From Bombyx mori (taxonomy: Eukaryota; Arthropoda; Insecta; Lepidoptera; Bombycidae): DNA of 64,000 nt. Under the pieces are notes generated by a model, which saw only the letters and a program-made list of their open reading frames with translations, was not told where the DNA came from and ran no database searches. Shown here piece by piece: positions 1 through 10,212 of this stretch. The position numbers were made by a program, and so were the translations under genes. The stretch covers positions 17,481,001 through 17,545,000 of the forward strand of contig NC_085118.1 in NCBI RefSeq assembly GCF_030269925.1. Direction: 5' to 3'. The stretch's first letter is position 1. Every line of letters begins with the position of its first letter.

Positions 1-230
1 ATCGATGCATCTCTGTCAGCGCAGTCGTAATTTTTCAAGGCCCTTCGTGAAGAAGTCACGTAAGCCAAAAAACTCTTCAAAGGTATTGGGCACTGCCTAT
101 CGAGTATTGAATTTTTCATACCAAGAAGCTGTCCAAACTTTAGAAATAGTAGAAGTCTGTCGGAGCAAGGTCTTATTTTTTTTAGATTTGTCTAATGTAC
201 TCTCTAAAAGCCCCGTCTACGAAAATTGAT
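1..230 (-). pseudogene. mariner-type transposase C-terminal relic, cut by window edge
   Basis: Read on the minus strand with frame changes, this stretch gives DLAPTDFYYF followed by a segment like NTFEEFFGL, FFTKGLEKL and QRCID. This resembles the C-terminal catalytic part of mariner transposases (the third acidic residue lies in the SPDLAPTDYH-type motif). Stop codons and frame shifts make it non-functional. A clearly related but better preserved stretch occurs in the duplicated block (15957-16110 and 19909-20062). The element continues beyond the left end of the window. Confidence 0.5.
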
Positions 231-597
231 GGATATTTAAATCTGGGCTGGTCTGGTGAGTACGAGGGATGACACAAAACTTCCAACAAAAGCTCTTGTA
301 GCTTAGAGACCGTCTGTTGTGTCGCGTATGAGATCGAGCGATATCGTATAGGAGCAGCGGGGACGTGTGAATAAGAGATAGAATAATCCCATTTGGTAAG
401 AAGCTATATTGAATTATTTCGACACCACTAAAGTGACCATGACTCTTTTATGGATAGGTTATAGTTTAGGGCAATGCCTAGATGCTCAACCAGGTTCTAA
501 CAACCATGACTTACGATATCAAAAAGAGTTCATTTTTCGTCGCAAGTGACACTGTGATTCAAAACCCCTTCATTTCTGTGCTGTTAAGCAATATGAC
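231..597. other. no gene seen
   Basis: Between the mariner relic and the RTE-like fragment I see no open frame with coding character and no recognisable RNA gene. Confidence 0.4.
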
Positions 598-985
598 GCA
601 TCATCATCATCATCATCATCATCATCAGCCTTTATCTGCCCACTGCTGGACATAGGCCTTCCCCAATGCCTTCCACATAATGCGGTCCTCCGCCTTCCGC
701 ATCCAACGACTTCCCGCCGTGCGCACTAAGTCGTCAGTCCACCTGGTTGGAGGACGCCCCACGCTCCTTATACCCATCCGTGGCCTCCATTCGAGGACTT
801 TCCTCCCCCACCTGGCGTCGCTGGCTCGACAGATGTGACCGGCCCATTGCCACTTCAGCCTGCTAACTTTGAGAGCTATGTCGTCGACTTTGGTTCTCCG
901 TCGAATTTCTTCGTTCCGGATTTTGTCCCTTAGAGAAATACCTAGCATAGCTCTCTCCATCGCCCATATGACGATATCTCTCCCA
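598..985 (-). mobile_element. 3' end of a non-LTR retrotransposon (RTE-like RT C-terminus) with (GAT)n tail
   Basis: The minus-strand frame at 625-960 (111 codons) contains ERAMLGISLRDKIRNEEIR, KWQWAGHICR and GRPPTRWTDDL, typical of the C-terminal tail of insect endonuclease-reverse transcriptases of the RTE-like group. The reading frame stops and is followed on the minus strand by a perfect (GAT)n tract at about 598-627, the kind of simple-repeat 3' tail these elements carry. The copy is 5'-truncated: no palm-domain catalytic motif is present. It is a dead insertion. Confidence 0.75.
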
Positions 986-1200
986 TATGACGCATAATAA
1001 TATCAAATCGCGTTCGTCGCGCTCGCGATCGTTTGATTCTAAGTAGTGGTAGCTGCTAGAAAATATAAAAGCGATATACATTACGTAAGTTTTTTTTTTT
1101 TAATTTACCTTACTCAAACCAAAATAAAATAAAGCTTTCAACATAGCGTAAAAAGAATCTTAGTTTTTAATGTCAAATCAGTGACACTGTCATGGTGAAG

Positions 1201-1208
1201 TGACGTCA
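1201..1208. promoter_or_regulatory. perfect CRE-type palindrome upstream of the 169-aa gene
   Basis: TGACGTCA lies 127 bases upstream of the ATG at 1335, in a short GC-rich patch inside AT-rich DNA. The sequence is the consensus binding site of CREB/ATF bZIP factors. Position close to a start codon makes a promoter role plausible. Function is inferred only. Confidence 0.35.
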
Positions 1209-1334
1209 CGGCGGCGACTGTCGTCGCGTTCTCATTTATTTTTATTTCGCAACTTCCAGTAGGTATACCTATGTAATTTTCTCTTTTCCAATCAAAGAAA
1301 ACGCCAACATTTCACTTAATTACATATCATCGGA

Positions 1335-1844
1335 ATGGATAACCAATACTATTACAAGTTAATGGCGAGTTATTTATCGAAACGAAACTGTGACGAGTCA
1401 TTCATGAGGTACTTTTTTGGAAAGAATGCCTTGAAGAAGACACCCGAAGAGTTGGAACGGGCTGATGAAAGGAAGAGACGACTACAGCGGGAGCGGTCAC
1501 GGAGGTACCGAGCGCTAAAGAACGCGCGACGACAAAACGAGAACGGCAGTCGGGACAGCAATGACGGAGATTCTTCGCGATCGAAGTCTCGCACGCTGCT
1601 ACTCGAAGAGGAGTTCAGCGACGGCGACGAGCCACCCACTTTGTGCGATCTTAACTACGAAGATAAATGGCGTGAATCCTCCGACTGTGCTTCAGACGAC
1701 AACTCTGCGCAGTCGGCTGCAGAACTAAAGGACTCGGCGAATGGCAACGAGTCGCTCACTCTGCGTGAGTTCCTTTCTTCACCGAATGCGGAGCTGGACT
1801 ATCCTACAGTGCACAGTCTCATGTTCCACTGGTTGCAAACGTAA
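1335..1844 (+). CDS. uncharacterised 169-aa charged protein, single exon
   Basis: I do not recognise the family. The frame is uninterrupted, clearly richer in GC than its surroundings, and starts at the first ATG after a GC-rich promoter-like patch. The protein begins with an aromatic stretch (NQYYYKLMASYL), then has a strongly basic Arg-rich helix-like segment around residues 37-68 (ERKRRLQRERSRRYRALKN), then Ser/Asp/Glu-rich acidic stretches around residues 69-145, and ends in LMFHWLQT. There is no signal peptide or membrane segment. The basic region followed by acidic low complexity suggests a nuclear or nucleic-acid-associated protein, but this is inference. The minus-strand open frame at 1370-1639 is a shadow. 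A gene model rather than a chance ORF is favoured by length and composition. Confidence 0.65.
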   Translation: MDNQYYYKLMASYLSKRNCDESFMRYFFGKNALKKTPEELERADERKRRLQRERSRRYRALKNARRQNENGSRDSNDGDSSRSKSRTLLLEEEFSDGDEPPTLCDLNYEDKWRESSDCASDDNSAQSAAELKDSANGNESLTLREFLSSPNAELDYPTVHSLMFHWLQT

Positions 1845-4780
1845 CATCTGAATGTCACTACGATCTCACTACAGGTACTGTTTCGGTATTGTTTGATTAA
1901 TAGTTCTAAATTACAATTACCTGTAATTGAATCTCTGAAGTGAGCACATGACTGAGCGTGGTAGTGTAACACATATCATAAATGTTGCTGCTTAAATTCA
2001 CATCACATCTTGACAGAACCGTCCTTAATAATTTTTACTTATAGTTAGGTTGTAATTTTGGTTGAAGTGTCAGGCTGGTTTTGCGTATGTTCTGTTTTTA
2101 TGAAATTTAAAAATTTAATTTCACAACAATTATAAAATAATTGTCACATACAATGGCTAAAAGTGGTTCATACCATCAGCGGTTCATAATAATATGTATA
2201 GCATACTATGTGTTTGATAAGTACACATCTTAAGTGAAAACCAACATGTACCAGAACAATTAATTATTCTGTGTGAATTATTGTACTGAACCCTTCTAAA
2301 GTATAATGTCAATGTTTTATTACCTACAGTAAAGAGCGTAACCTACAGCCTGATTACTTCTAGTTGATAGAATATTCCAATAGACAATAAGATGTTAAGT
2401 TGCCATATCCTAATATTTAGATACTCAACTATTATAATTATAATATATATATGCATATAGAAATGTATAAAGTATTATATACCTAGTTTGTGATACGAAT
2501 GAATTTACTTTTGTGTGAATATACAACATAGATATAGCAAGTTTAGAGTAAGAACTAAAATTTAATGTCAAGATTAAAAAAGGAGAAAAATCTGTTTTTC
2601 AATGTGGATGCGTGCTTCACATAGCTCAGAACAATTTAGTTATTAATGTTTCCATTATTGAGTTGACATTATTAAGGACATGGATCATATTTGTAATTAA
2701 TACTATGATGACTTAATAATAGTAGCATTCATTACAAGAAATGTAATAGTTTATAATTTATTAAGAACAATATTTGGAGTGTTTATCTCTTGAGCAAAGC
2801 ACATGATGCCTTCTATTATGACAGTAAACAATAACACCATTTCTTAAGTTGTTGACTGTGGCTTCACTTCAACTTACAATCTGCTGCTTGAACTAGAGTC
2901 AGAATATTTGGTTAAATAAATTAAATTATTAAAGACGATTTTAACATTCTACTTAAGTAAATAAGTCTACTTTGGGCATTTTCATAAATAAGCTATGTGT
3001 GGAATGCATCCACTTTATAAACAAAGTAATTTCATTATGATACTGACTGTTTCTTTTAACATTCCAAAATTTGGTTTCTCTTACGAGTTTTTTTGTATTT
3101 TTTTATTATACTGTTTGTGTTTCCACAAAGTTTTTCTTTTTATATAGAAATTATGTGGATTAATGTAAAACAATGGCATGATATATTTGAGTATACCATC
3201 TTTGTTCTATGAAAGAGTGCATATTGAAAAACTAAAACCCAATAATAAAATTAAACATTGTGTGTACATCAGTACTATCGGTACTCACAAATATTTAAAG
3301 ACTAAACTATAATATTGTGCATTTATTATAATTGTTCTCCAATTGTATGCTCTCTTGAGTTTGTCTAATGTAGTTATTACTTTCGTATGTATGGAGGATA
3401 ACAAACTTAAAACCTTGTCATCAGTGCTCCATAGAGTCATCTCATCTATACTCGCATTTTGTTAGACTGACTGACAAAGTAAATTTTGTAGGTGTGCAGA
3501 CTAGAAGACCCACCCAAAATTTTGCGACAGACAGTCTAGTACTCGGAGATCTCGAGGCAGAGCCAAGAGATTTTCTAGTACGTCACTCATGTAGTCTAAG
3601 GCTATCAGCCCAGTACAAATAAGTTGGGGTCTGTTTTAAATTCATTTAATTATATAGTTGGTTGTACCAATATCCTTACATAGTAAACATTTGCCATTCC
3701 TAGCTACAGCGACGCTACGAAACAATACAATTGATTAAACGGGCCAGGTCCCAAGATCAACCCACATGACAACCCCGCCACCATGACCACATAACTTCAT
3801 GGCCTCAATATTCGAGATGTAAACATATCTGCTCTTAATTTTGGATATAATGTCTTGTGCCTTTTCATATTGATAATCTGCTTTTATTTTCGTCTATAAT
3901 TTTACCTAATTGTATTTTTTAGGAGTAGTGATTAGTTTTAACTAGCAACTATGCTTCCTTTATTCGAACATGTTTCGCTCAGATGTTAGTAAATTTTAAA
4001 TTATAACTAATATATTTGATTAGTGGAATTTTTTGGTAATCAAAATCTAAAAACGTGAACAAGACGTACATATGATCCCTCTTTATAATGTTACATATTA
4101 TATTATTATTAATTTATATTTTTTAATGTGGATAGGATGTAAGGCTCTCCTGAAACTGAAACCGTACGGAGCGGTTCTGTACACCCTACAATATGGGTAC
4201 AATGTAACTAATAAATAGTGCCTATAGGCGGTGTAGATATTGTAAGCAAACGTTATCAGAGCACCGCAGCCATAATTAGTTTTTAGTTAAATAATAGCAC
4301 TTATTGATGTTGGTGCACTAATTTAAGAAATAGTCTCCAAAAGAGCAAGCAAATTCATGTAATGTAACAACAATTAAAGCCGTTGATATCGACTTAGTTC
4401 AGAACGATACGGAACAAAATTAAATATCTTGCCGTACCTACCCGCATTGTCATACGTCAGTGAAGTCGGTATGTGTACGTTGGGGCAATGGACCGTAACA
4501 ATATAGCAGATAGTTATAATAACCGGCAAACTTCTTGAGCATTTGTTGACGTAGTGGGGGTAAGTTTGCGCATGGTACACTCACGTGCAAAAAAATTACT
4601 TACTCTGCGTCATAATGCTATTAAATTATTAAAATCAACATGTATTTATTTATATATTTATTAGAACATCAACAAAACATATAGGTTAATAATTGTAATA
4701 ATTTAATCTTGGGGTAAAATAGATATTCCTTCTATTAAGTCAAAACTAGAGCTGTTGCCAGGTCTTGGTTCAGTTAAAGC
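1845..4780. other. AT-rich 3' flank / intergenic sequence without a visible gene
   Basis: Strongly AT-rich with many in-frame stops in all frames. Possible AATAAA signals occur (for example 3243-3248), so part may be 3' UTR of the 169-aa gene. A more GC-balanced patch at about 3480-3640 looks repeat-like but I cannot assign it. No coding frame or structured RNA is supported. Confidence 0.4.
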
Positions 4781-4789
4781 GAAGCTGGT

Positions 4790-5470
4790 ATTTGTAATTT
4801 TTTTTTCGTTATCATAATCTTGACCATCATCTGATCATCATCATCACTGTTTTCATCACCCGAGTCGCTATCATCGTGATGAGTCGACATAGGGCTCATC
4901 GGCGTAGTTTACAACTCGGTCGATTCGGTCTTCTTTTTTGTCTATAATTAATTATTTTTTGAAGATATTCGATTCGTAGTAATCGAATGTTACTTTTTTC
5001 ATTTACCAGCTTCCGATTATTTTCTGTTCTTTTTTTCCATCTGAAGCCTAGCTCTTTCATAATTCGTCGTAAGCTTCGTTCCGAGCCATTAAAATTTATA
5101 TCTTCTTTAAATTCTTCGAAGCCTTTCTACGGTACGGAGTTTCGCTGCTTGTTATGTAGTTATTATGATTACATCTTTTTATTACAGATTGAACGAAACT
5201 ATCCGTTCCGGTAACTTTCTTCTTCCCTGATCTTTTCTTACCCGGAGTCCGAAACACGGCGAGCAAGCCAGAGCCTTTAGCTTCGTTAATAATGCACCTA
5301 ACAGTACTCACTGATGTTTTTGTTGCTTCCGAAGTCTGTTTTAATTTTTCCATATCATTATTCCCCTGTTTTATAATGAAGCAATATACGTCGTACACAA
5401 ATTTTCTACCCTTTCTTTTAAGTACTACACCAGTTTGTCACGGCATAGTGTATGTTTTATAAAAAATCAA
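4790..5470 (-). pseudogene. decayed DDE transposase relic with its catalytic part deleted
   Basis: On the minus strand 5096-5398 gives the N-terminal helix-turn-helix-like part of a DDE_3/IS630-type insect transposase: YDVYCFIIKQGNN, then TSVSTVRCIINEAKGSG, then RTPGKKRSGKKKVTGTDSF. The frame then fails. The whole catalytic domain is missing. About 200 bp further on, the minus strand at 4800-4890 encodes a Ser/Asp/Glu-rich acidic stretch, the kind of tail such transposases end with. This looks like one transposon copy with a large internal deletion, similar in domain order to the better preserved element at 26422-28824. Confidence 0.55.
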
Positions 5471-7720
5471 CAAACACTCAACAAATAGCAATGGCAACAA
5501 AGTCCACAAGCAATTATAACAAATAACTTAACGATTAATAACGATAGACTTTCCACTGTACACAAGCGTACTTTTGGGAGCAAGCGGAATGAGGGCGCGG
5601 TGCGGGACGCAAGGTTCGACTGATCTACCAATAACGCGCTCGATACGATTTCCCCTGCCGTCGCGCCTCACCCTCACCACCAAAGTGACCTAAAATTCGG
5701 TTCTGCGCAGTCAAGGTCATTTGCTCAAGAAGTTTGCCGATTACTATAATAATTGTTAGAATTGAAAAGAAGACGGGTGTCCGGCGGCCGGCCATTTTAG
5801 ATTTAGTACAGGTAATTCTAATTTGGAGCCGGATGACCGTGCGTGACTTGTTCACTTATTTATTATTTTCCGCTGATATTTTTATACGAGCCCTTAGATT
5901 AACACATTTCTGTTTAATTGCGTAGATTTAGGATGAATATTATTAATCAAACATTTTTCACGCGGCGAAAACCTAAGTCATATATTTTAAATCCTGCTCG
6001 CCGAAGAACTTACATTTGCATTTTGAAATCTGATTGATACATTAGTGTCATCATGTCCGATCTGTGTGCAGATAAAGGATTTGTTACGGTCCCTCCCACA
6101 CCGGCGTACACCGTCTGCCGCACTGCATTCATAGGCTACACAAGTAAATAACATTTATAAGTCCTTGCAAACATAGTTCCACTTGCCTATTGGTTGGTGC
6201 TTATTAGTGTTTGTACTTATAGTTCATATATTTAGTATTAATGTTGGCAGCTGAAAAGGCATAAAACGATAGCAAGAATAATAATTAAATATGATGGTAC
6301 CCAAAACTGTACAAATGGGTTAAAATGATTGAGGAGGATGCGTGTTCGGAACTGTTGGAAGGAACGTCGTCGAATGTCGATATGCGACGGTGCCGGCGGT
6401 ATCAGAGCACGCGTCCTCTGCCGCGAGATGCCTTTTATGATCGGTCTAGTGTAGTCTAATGCATAGGTACTATAAAGTAGTGCCATATTAAAGAGCTTCC
6501 TGTCTATTTTTAATACATCTTTTATTTGCGTCTGAGCGCCCGAGTGAGCACCGCACCGGTCGGACCGGTTTCCTTCCCACTACCTTCACGTGCTCCGTGC
6601 AACTATAAATATGTACTTGATAATATAATTTACTGCAGCTTTAGTTTTCTATAGAACAAACAGGTTTATAGAATATTAATTATTTTTATTCATTTATTAC
6701 AAAATAACATTATTTAGACATCTGTAACTTAAATAAACATATTTAATATGGTAGAAATCGGATCTTAAAAATAAATTTATTTGAGAGCTAAGCCTCGACT
6801 AGATCTTTGCACACACAGTCGTTAGTCGCCTACGAGTTCCGCTTTAGCCTCTAAAATGGAATGTCCAATGTCGAATGCTGTTTTCACAACATCCATAGTT
6901 TCGGCAGGTGGTGCAGCATTTATAAGCTCATTTACAACACTGTCATTGTTATAGGTATATTAAATCTAATGTTGTAATTATTATTTGTACTCCTCTTCAG
7001 ATTAACCTTATGGCAATTATATTCAGCCTTCAGAATGATAGACTACTAGATGCATCGACATAGTGAACAAAAAAGGCTGCTTGCCCTTGCTTGATTTAGA
7101 TAACACCTATACAGTTGATAGTGATGTTTATGAAAACAAAAGAGATAACGATTGGTCAAAGTGATCTTGGAAATAGCGATCGCCTAAAATGAAACAAACT
7201 TATAGAGTTCGTGGAACCGCGAATGTTAGTTCACATTATGATACTAGTCTGGTCTCTTGACAATTTAACAGACGTTGTAACAGTATTGTAAAGCCCAAAA
7301 CCAATTAAGACAGCGCAAATCGAGAGTCGACATAAAGAAAGCTATAGGTCCCACTAAGGACAGTTCACACAGATCGACAACAGTTCGGTTAGAAAACAAT
7401 CGTGTTTGACTATTTACATCTTTTATTAGTTACTCTCGACAAATCGTTCTGACGGACGCACTAGTGTATTGTTCATAATACGTTATAACTGCCCACATGT
7501 ACGTCACGCCCAGAGATTATTATGGCGAGCGCCTCAATAATTTATCTTATTATATCATATTTGGCCTGAAGGCAATCAACTCTCCCACACATTGTCGGCA
7601 AACTAGAATAAATGTGATTTAACGGCATAAAACAGTGCCCAGTGGAGCGTATATCTCCGGATAGGGGGTAGGGGTATGAAACAGTAAGACAACATTCTTA
7701 CTTTTTTAGAACGGTAAAAG
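5471..7720. other. AT-rich intergenic sequence, nothing assigned
   Basis: No open frame here has coding character. A few moderately GC-rich patches occur (about 5580-5680, 6090-6130, 6530-6600) but none resolves into an exon or a known repeat by eye. Confidence 0.35.
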
Positions 7721-7737
7721 TTAATTAATATTGTCTA

Positions 7738-7842
7738 ATGAAGGCGCGTGTGTTCTGTTTGGACGAGCACGAGCCGGCGCGGGCGACTTCGCGCACTGTA
7801 CGCGAGTACTACAGCAGCCATGACATCCCGCACCATGTATAA
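7738..7842 (+). CDS. possible small ORF or exon, 34 codons, GC-rich
   Basis: A short GC-rich island in AT-rich DNA encodes a 34-residue frame starting MKARVFCLDEHEPARATSR and ending in HDIPHHV before a TAA. Composition is exon-like: G or C predominates at third positions. It lies 80 bp from the 3' end of the convergent chitinase gene. It could be a terminal coding exon, a small protein gene, or a retrocopied fragment. I do not recognise it and there is no further support. Confidence 0.25.
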   Translation: MKARVFCLDEHEPARATSRTVREYYSSHDIPHHV

Positions 7843-7897
7843 AATCACCTATGTCACCAAGAGGCAACAGGTACACTATTTTCTTATCAACACTTAC

Positions 7898-7903
7898 TTT
7901 ATT
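7898..7903 (-). terminator. polyadenylation signal of the chitinase gene
   Basis: Minus-strand AATAAA, 20 nt downstream of the chitinase stop codon at 7923-7925. If used, the 3' UTR is very short. Confidence 0.5.
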
Positions 7904-7922
7904 AGACTTGGGCCGCCCCTGC

Positions 7923-9212
7923 TTAGACAAGTATAACATCTTGTGTGCTTTTGGTTATGAGAGTGTCCCTAATTGATTGAACAAGAGGGAACAGTATGGT
8001 GTTATTTGTTTTACTAGTACATTTTCCTTCATAGTCATCAGCATTTAATGAATACACCATAGCACCTCGTAGTCTATTGTCTTTTATATATTTTGCCTTC
8101 TCCATGACACTGTGAGCTGAGTCAAATGAGGTCCATTCTTTCTGTTTATATAAGTAAGGCACTTTTGCGTGATCATCAAATATCACTCTAACATTACTGT
8201 TGGCTACAAATAAGCAAACATCTGGGTAATTAACAAAGCCTAGTGAACCTAGAGATCCGTAGCCTGAAGCTGGACTGCCAATATTTGGGTTGTCTGCATT
8301 CACTAGAGTAAATGAATGTCCATATGTTGGTATTCCAACAACTATCTTATCTCGATCCAATCCTTTATTTAAATACATGTTGACTGTGTAATTAACATTA
8401 AGTGTGCCCATGTACAAACTTTCCGAGGGTCTTGAGAATAATGGGGAGTTGAAGCCAGTGAATGGAGTGTATTTAGTATAATAGTGGTAGTCATATGTCA
8501 TGATGTTAACATAGTCTACATAATTATTAATCTGCTGCACATCGTAGGAAACATCAACTATTGCCTCTGGAGCAGCAACAGCTACAGTCAGCAGGTAATC
8601 TCGCTTTTCCCTCAAATATTCCATTCTGATTTCACGCAGTAACTGGGAGAAGTGTTGCCTCTCGCGACTTCCTTTCATTTTATAAAGCTTGTGCACTTCT
8701 GGAAACTCCCAGTCTAAATCTATTCCATCTAATTTGTAATTTCTTAGAATAGTTTTGATTGATTTGATAAAAATTTTCCTAGAAGCATGATTGGCAACCA
8801 TGTCTCTAAAACCAGAAGCTTCTCCAGCACCTCCCACTGAAATCAATACTTTAAGGGCAGGATTTTCCTGTTTGAGTTTGCACAATTCAGTTATAGTTTG
8901 GTATTGATATTCATCTAGATGTATCTTTTTGTCGATGACTCTTGCAAATGCAACATTGATGTGTGTGCACAGGTGAGGGTCAATACTGGCTGGCAATAGT
9001 TGTTTGCCATCATTATCAGGTGTGTTGTAATAACAAGACACTACTGTATTACTTTTGATGTCTGATGTAACTGGGATGAAGAACACATTATCCTGACTTT
9101 TGGAATGCAGCTGACCACTATATACCAGAGTTAGCATCGACATGTATACAGCAGTTCCAAGGACTATGAAAAGGCTCGCTTTCGTCAGAATTCCATCGTA
9201 ATCTAAACGCAT
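7923..9212 (-). CDS. Cht11: GH18 chitinase with N-terminal membrane anchor, Cht11-like
   Basis: Glycoside hydrolase family 18 enzymes hydrolyse the beta-1,4 links of chitin. This intronless 429-residue protein has a hydrophobic segment at about 12-31, read as a signal anchor rather than a cleaved signal. A single catalytic TIM barrel follows. Family motifs in order: KVLISVGGAG at 121-130, DGIDLDWEFP at 162-171 with catalytic E169 and both upstream Asp residues, MTYDYH at 238-243, and GAMVYSLNADDYEG at 383-396. Two aromatic positions differ from the usual insect pattern: Ala instead of Trp after GG in motif 1, and Tyr instead of Trp in motif 4. No chitin-binding domain is present. A single GH18 domain, anchor and lack of CBM fit insect group VIII (CHT11) best; the group assignment is inference, the GH18 call is firm. 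It is divergent from the Bsg25D-like gene, with start codons 1 kb apart. Confidence 0.85.
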   Translation of the reverse strand: MRLDYDGILTKASLFIVLGTAVYMSMLTLVYSGQLHSKSQDNVFFIPVTSDIKSNTVVSCYYNTPDNDGKQLLPASIDPHLCTHINVAFARVIDKKIHLDEYQYQTITELCKLKQENPALKVLISVGGAGEASGFRDMVANHASRKIFIKSIKTILRNYKLDGIDLDWEFPEVHKLYKMKGSRERQHFSQLLREIRMEYLREKRDYLLTVAVAAPEAIVDVSYDVQQINNYVDYVNIMTYDYHYYTKYTPFTGFNSPLFSRPSESLYMGTLNVNYTVNMYLNKGLDRDKIVVGIPTYGHSFTLVNADNPNIGSPASGYGSLGSLGFVNYPDVCLFVANSNVRVIFDDHAKVPYLYKQKEWTSFDSAHSVMEKAKYIKDNRLRGAMVYSLNADDYEGKCTSKTNNTILFPLVQSIRDTLITKSTQDVILV

Positions 9213-10212
9213 CGCTATATTCGTCTTGTTGCAACTAATAAATTGTAAATTCTATTTAGATGTTATCAGCTGTTCATAGTACATTGGATATGTTACACTC
9301 ACAATAATTAACAGTATCTAATATTGTATTGATGAGATCATAGGATCATAGGTTTGTCATTTTCAATTTTGTTTTCGGAATGTCAATACACAATATAGTA
9401 GCAATATGGTAGGTACCTACCCATAGATTATACACAAATATATTTTACCTACCTACCTACCTACCAAATTACCTGCATTCTTTGATTCTATGACTTTTGA
9501 CAGCACTCACTTTTTGTTGAGCTATTCTACTTCAATACGCAAAAGAACCAAGCCTGAAAATCTTAAATTGTTTTTGCATTTGTTAATGGAAGGAGTGTCC
9601 TTTTGGCGAAAAATGAAATGAAATAGTGAAAATTTTCTAGATTTCATTAGTATTATCTGAGAAACCAATTCCATCAACTTTGTTCAATTTCTCTACGATT
9701 GTATTCATTTTAAAACACTAATGCTTAAAAAAGGAGGACCTTAAGTAACTCGTTTAAGGTGTTTTATTTTGTGTAACTAATGGTTTAAATGTCTCATAAT
9801 AGTGGTTTATATCGTCTGTGGAAAAATAAAACAAAAGTCTCTGGTAGCTATGGTATTGTCTTATTTCACTTCATTACTACATTCAATCAATTTAATTTCA
9901 CAACTCCTTATCACTTTTCAAATAAGGACATGACTTCGGCTTTGGTTTCAAAAAATTTGGCACTATAAGGTAGTTTCTTATGCCCATCCAAATAAATAAA
10001 TAAAATTGAAAAAATTGCAGACAGATAACAATTTCATGACAACTGACAATCCGATTAGGATGTGTGATATGAGTTTCTAGATGAATTAATAAGAATGTGA
10101 ACAAACAAATAATAACATAAAACAATTCCACTATGTAATACAACAAATTGAGTTGAGAGTTGAGAGTTGAGACTTATAATACCTTCTCTTTCTTTACAAC
10201 GGAACGTCAACC
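9213..10212. promoter_or_regulatory. divergent promoter region of chitinase (-) and Bsg25D-like (+) genes
   Basis: One kilobase separates the two start codons, so this region must carry both 5' UTRs and promoters unless there are distant noncoding exons. A short CCTA microsatellite lies at about 9446-9466. No element such as a TATA box can be placed with certainty. No coding frame. Confidence 0.45.

Noticed and set aside
600..627. (ATC)n tract as a CRISPR-like or regulatory repeat
   Set aside because: It is the simple-repeat 3' tail of the RTE-like element next to it.
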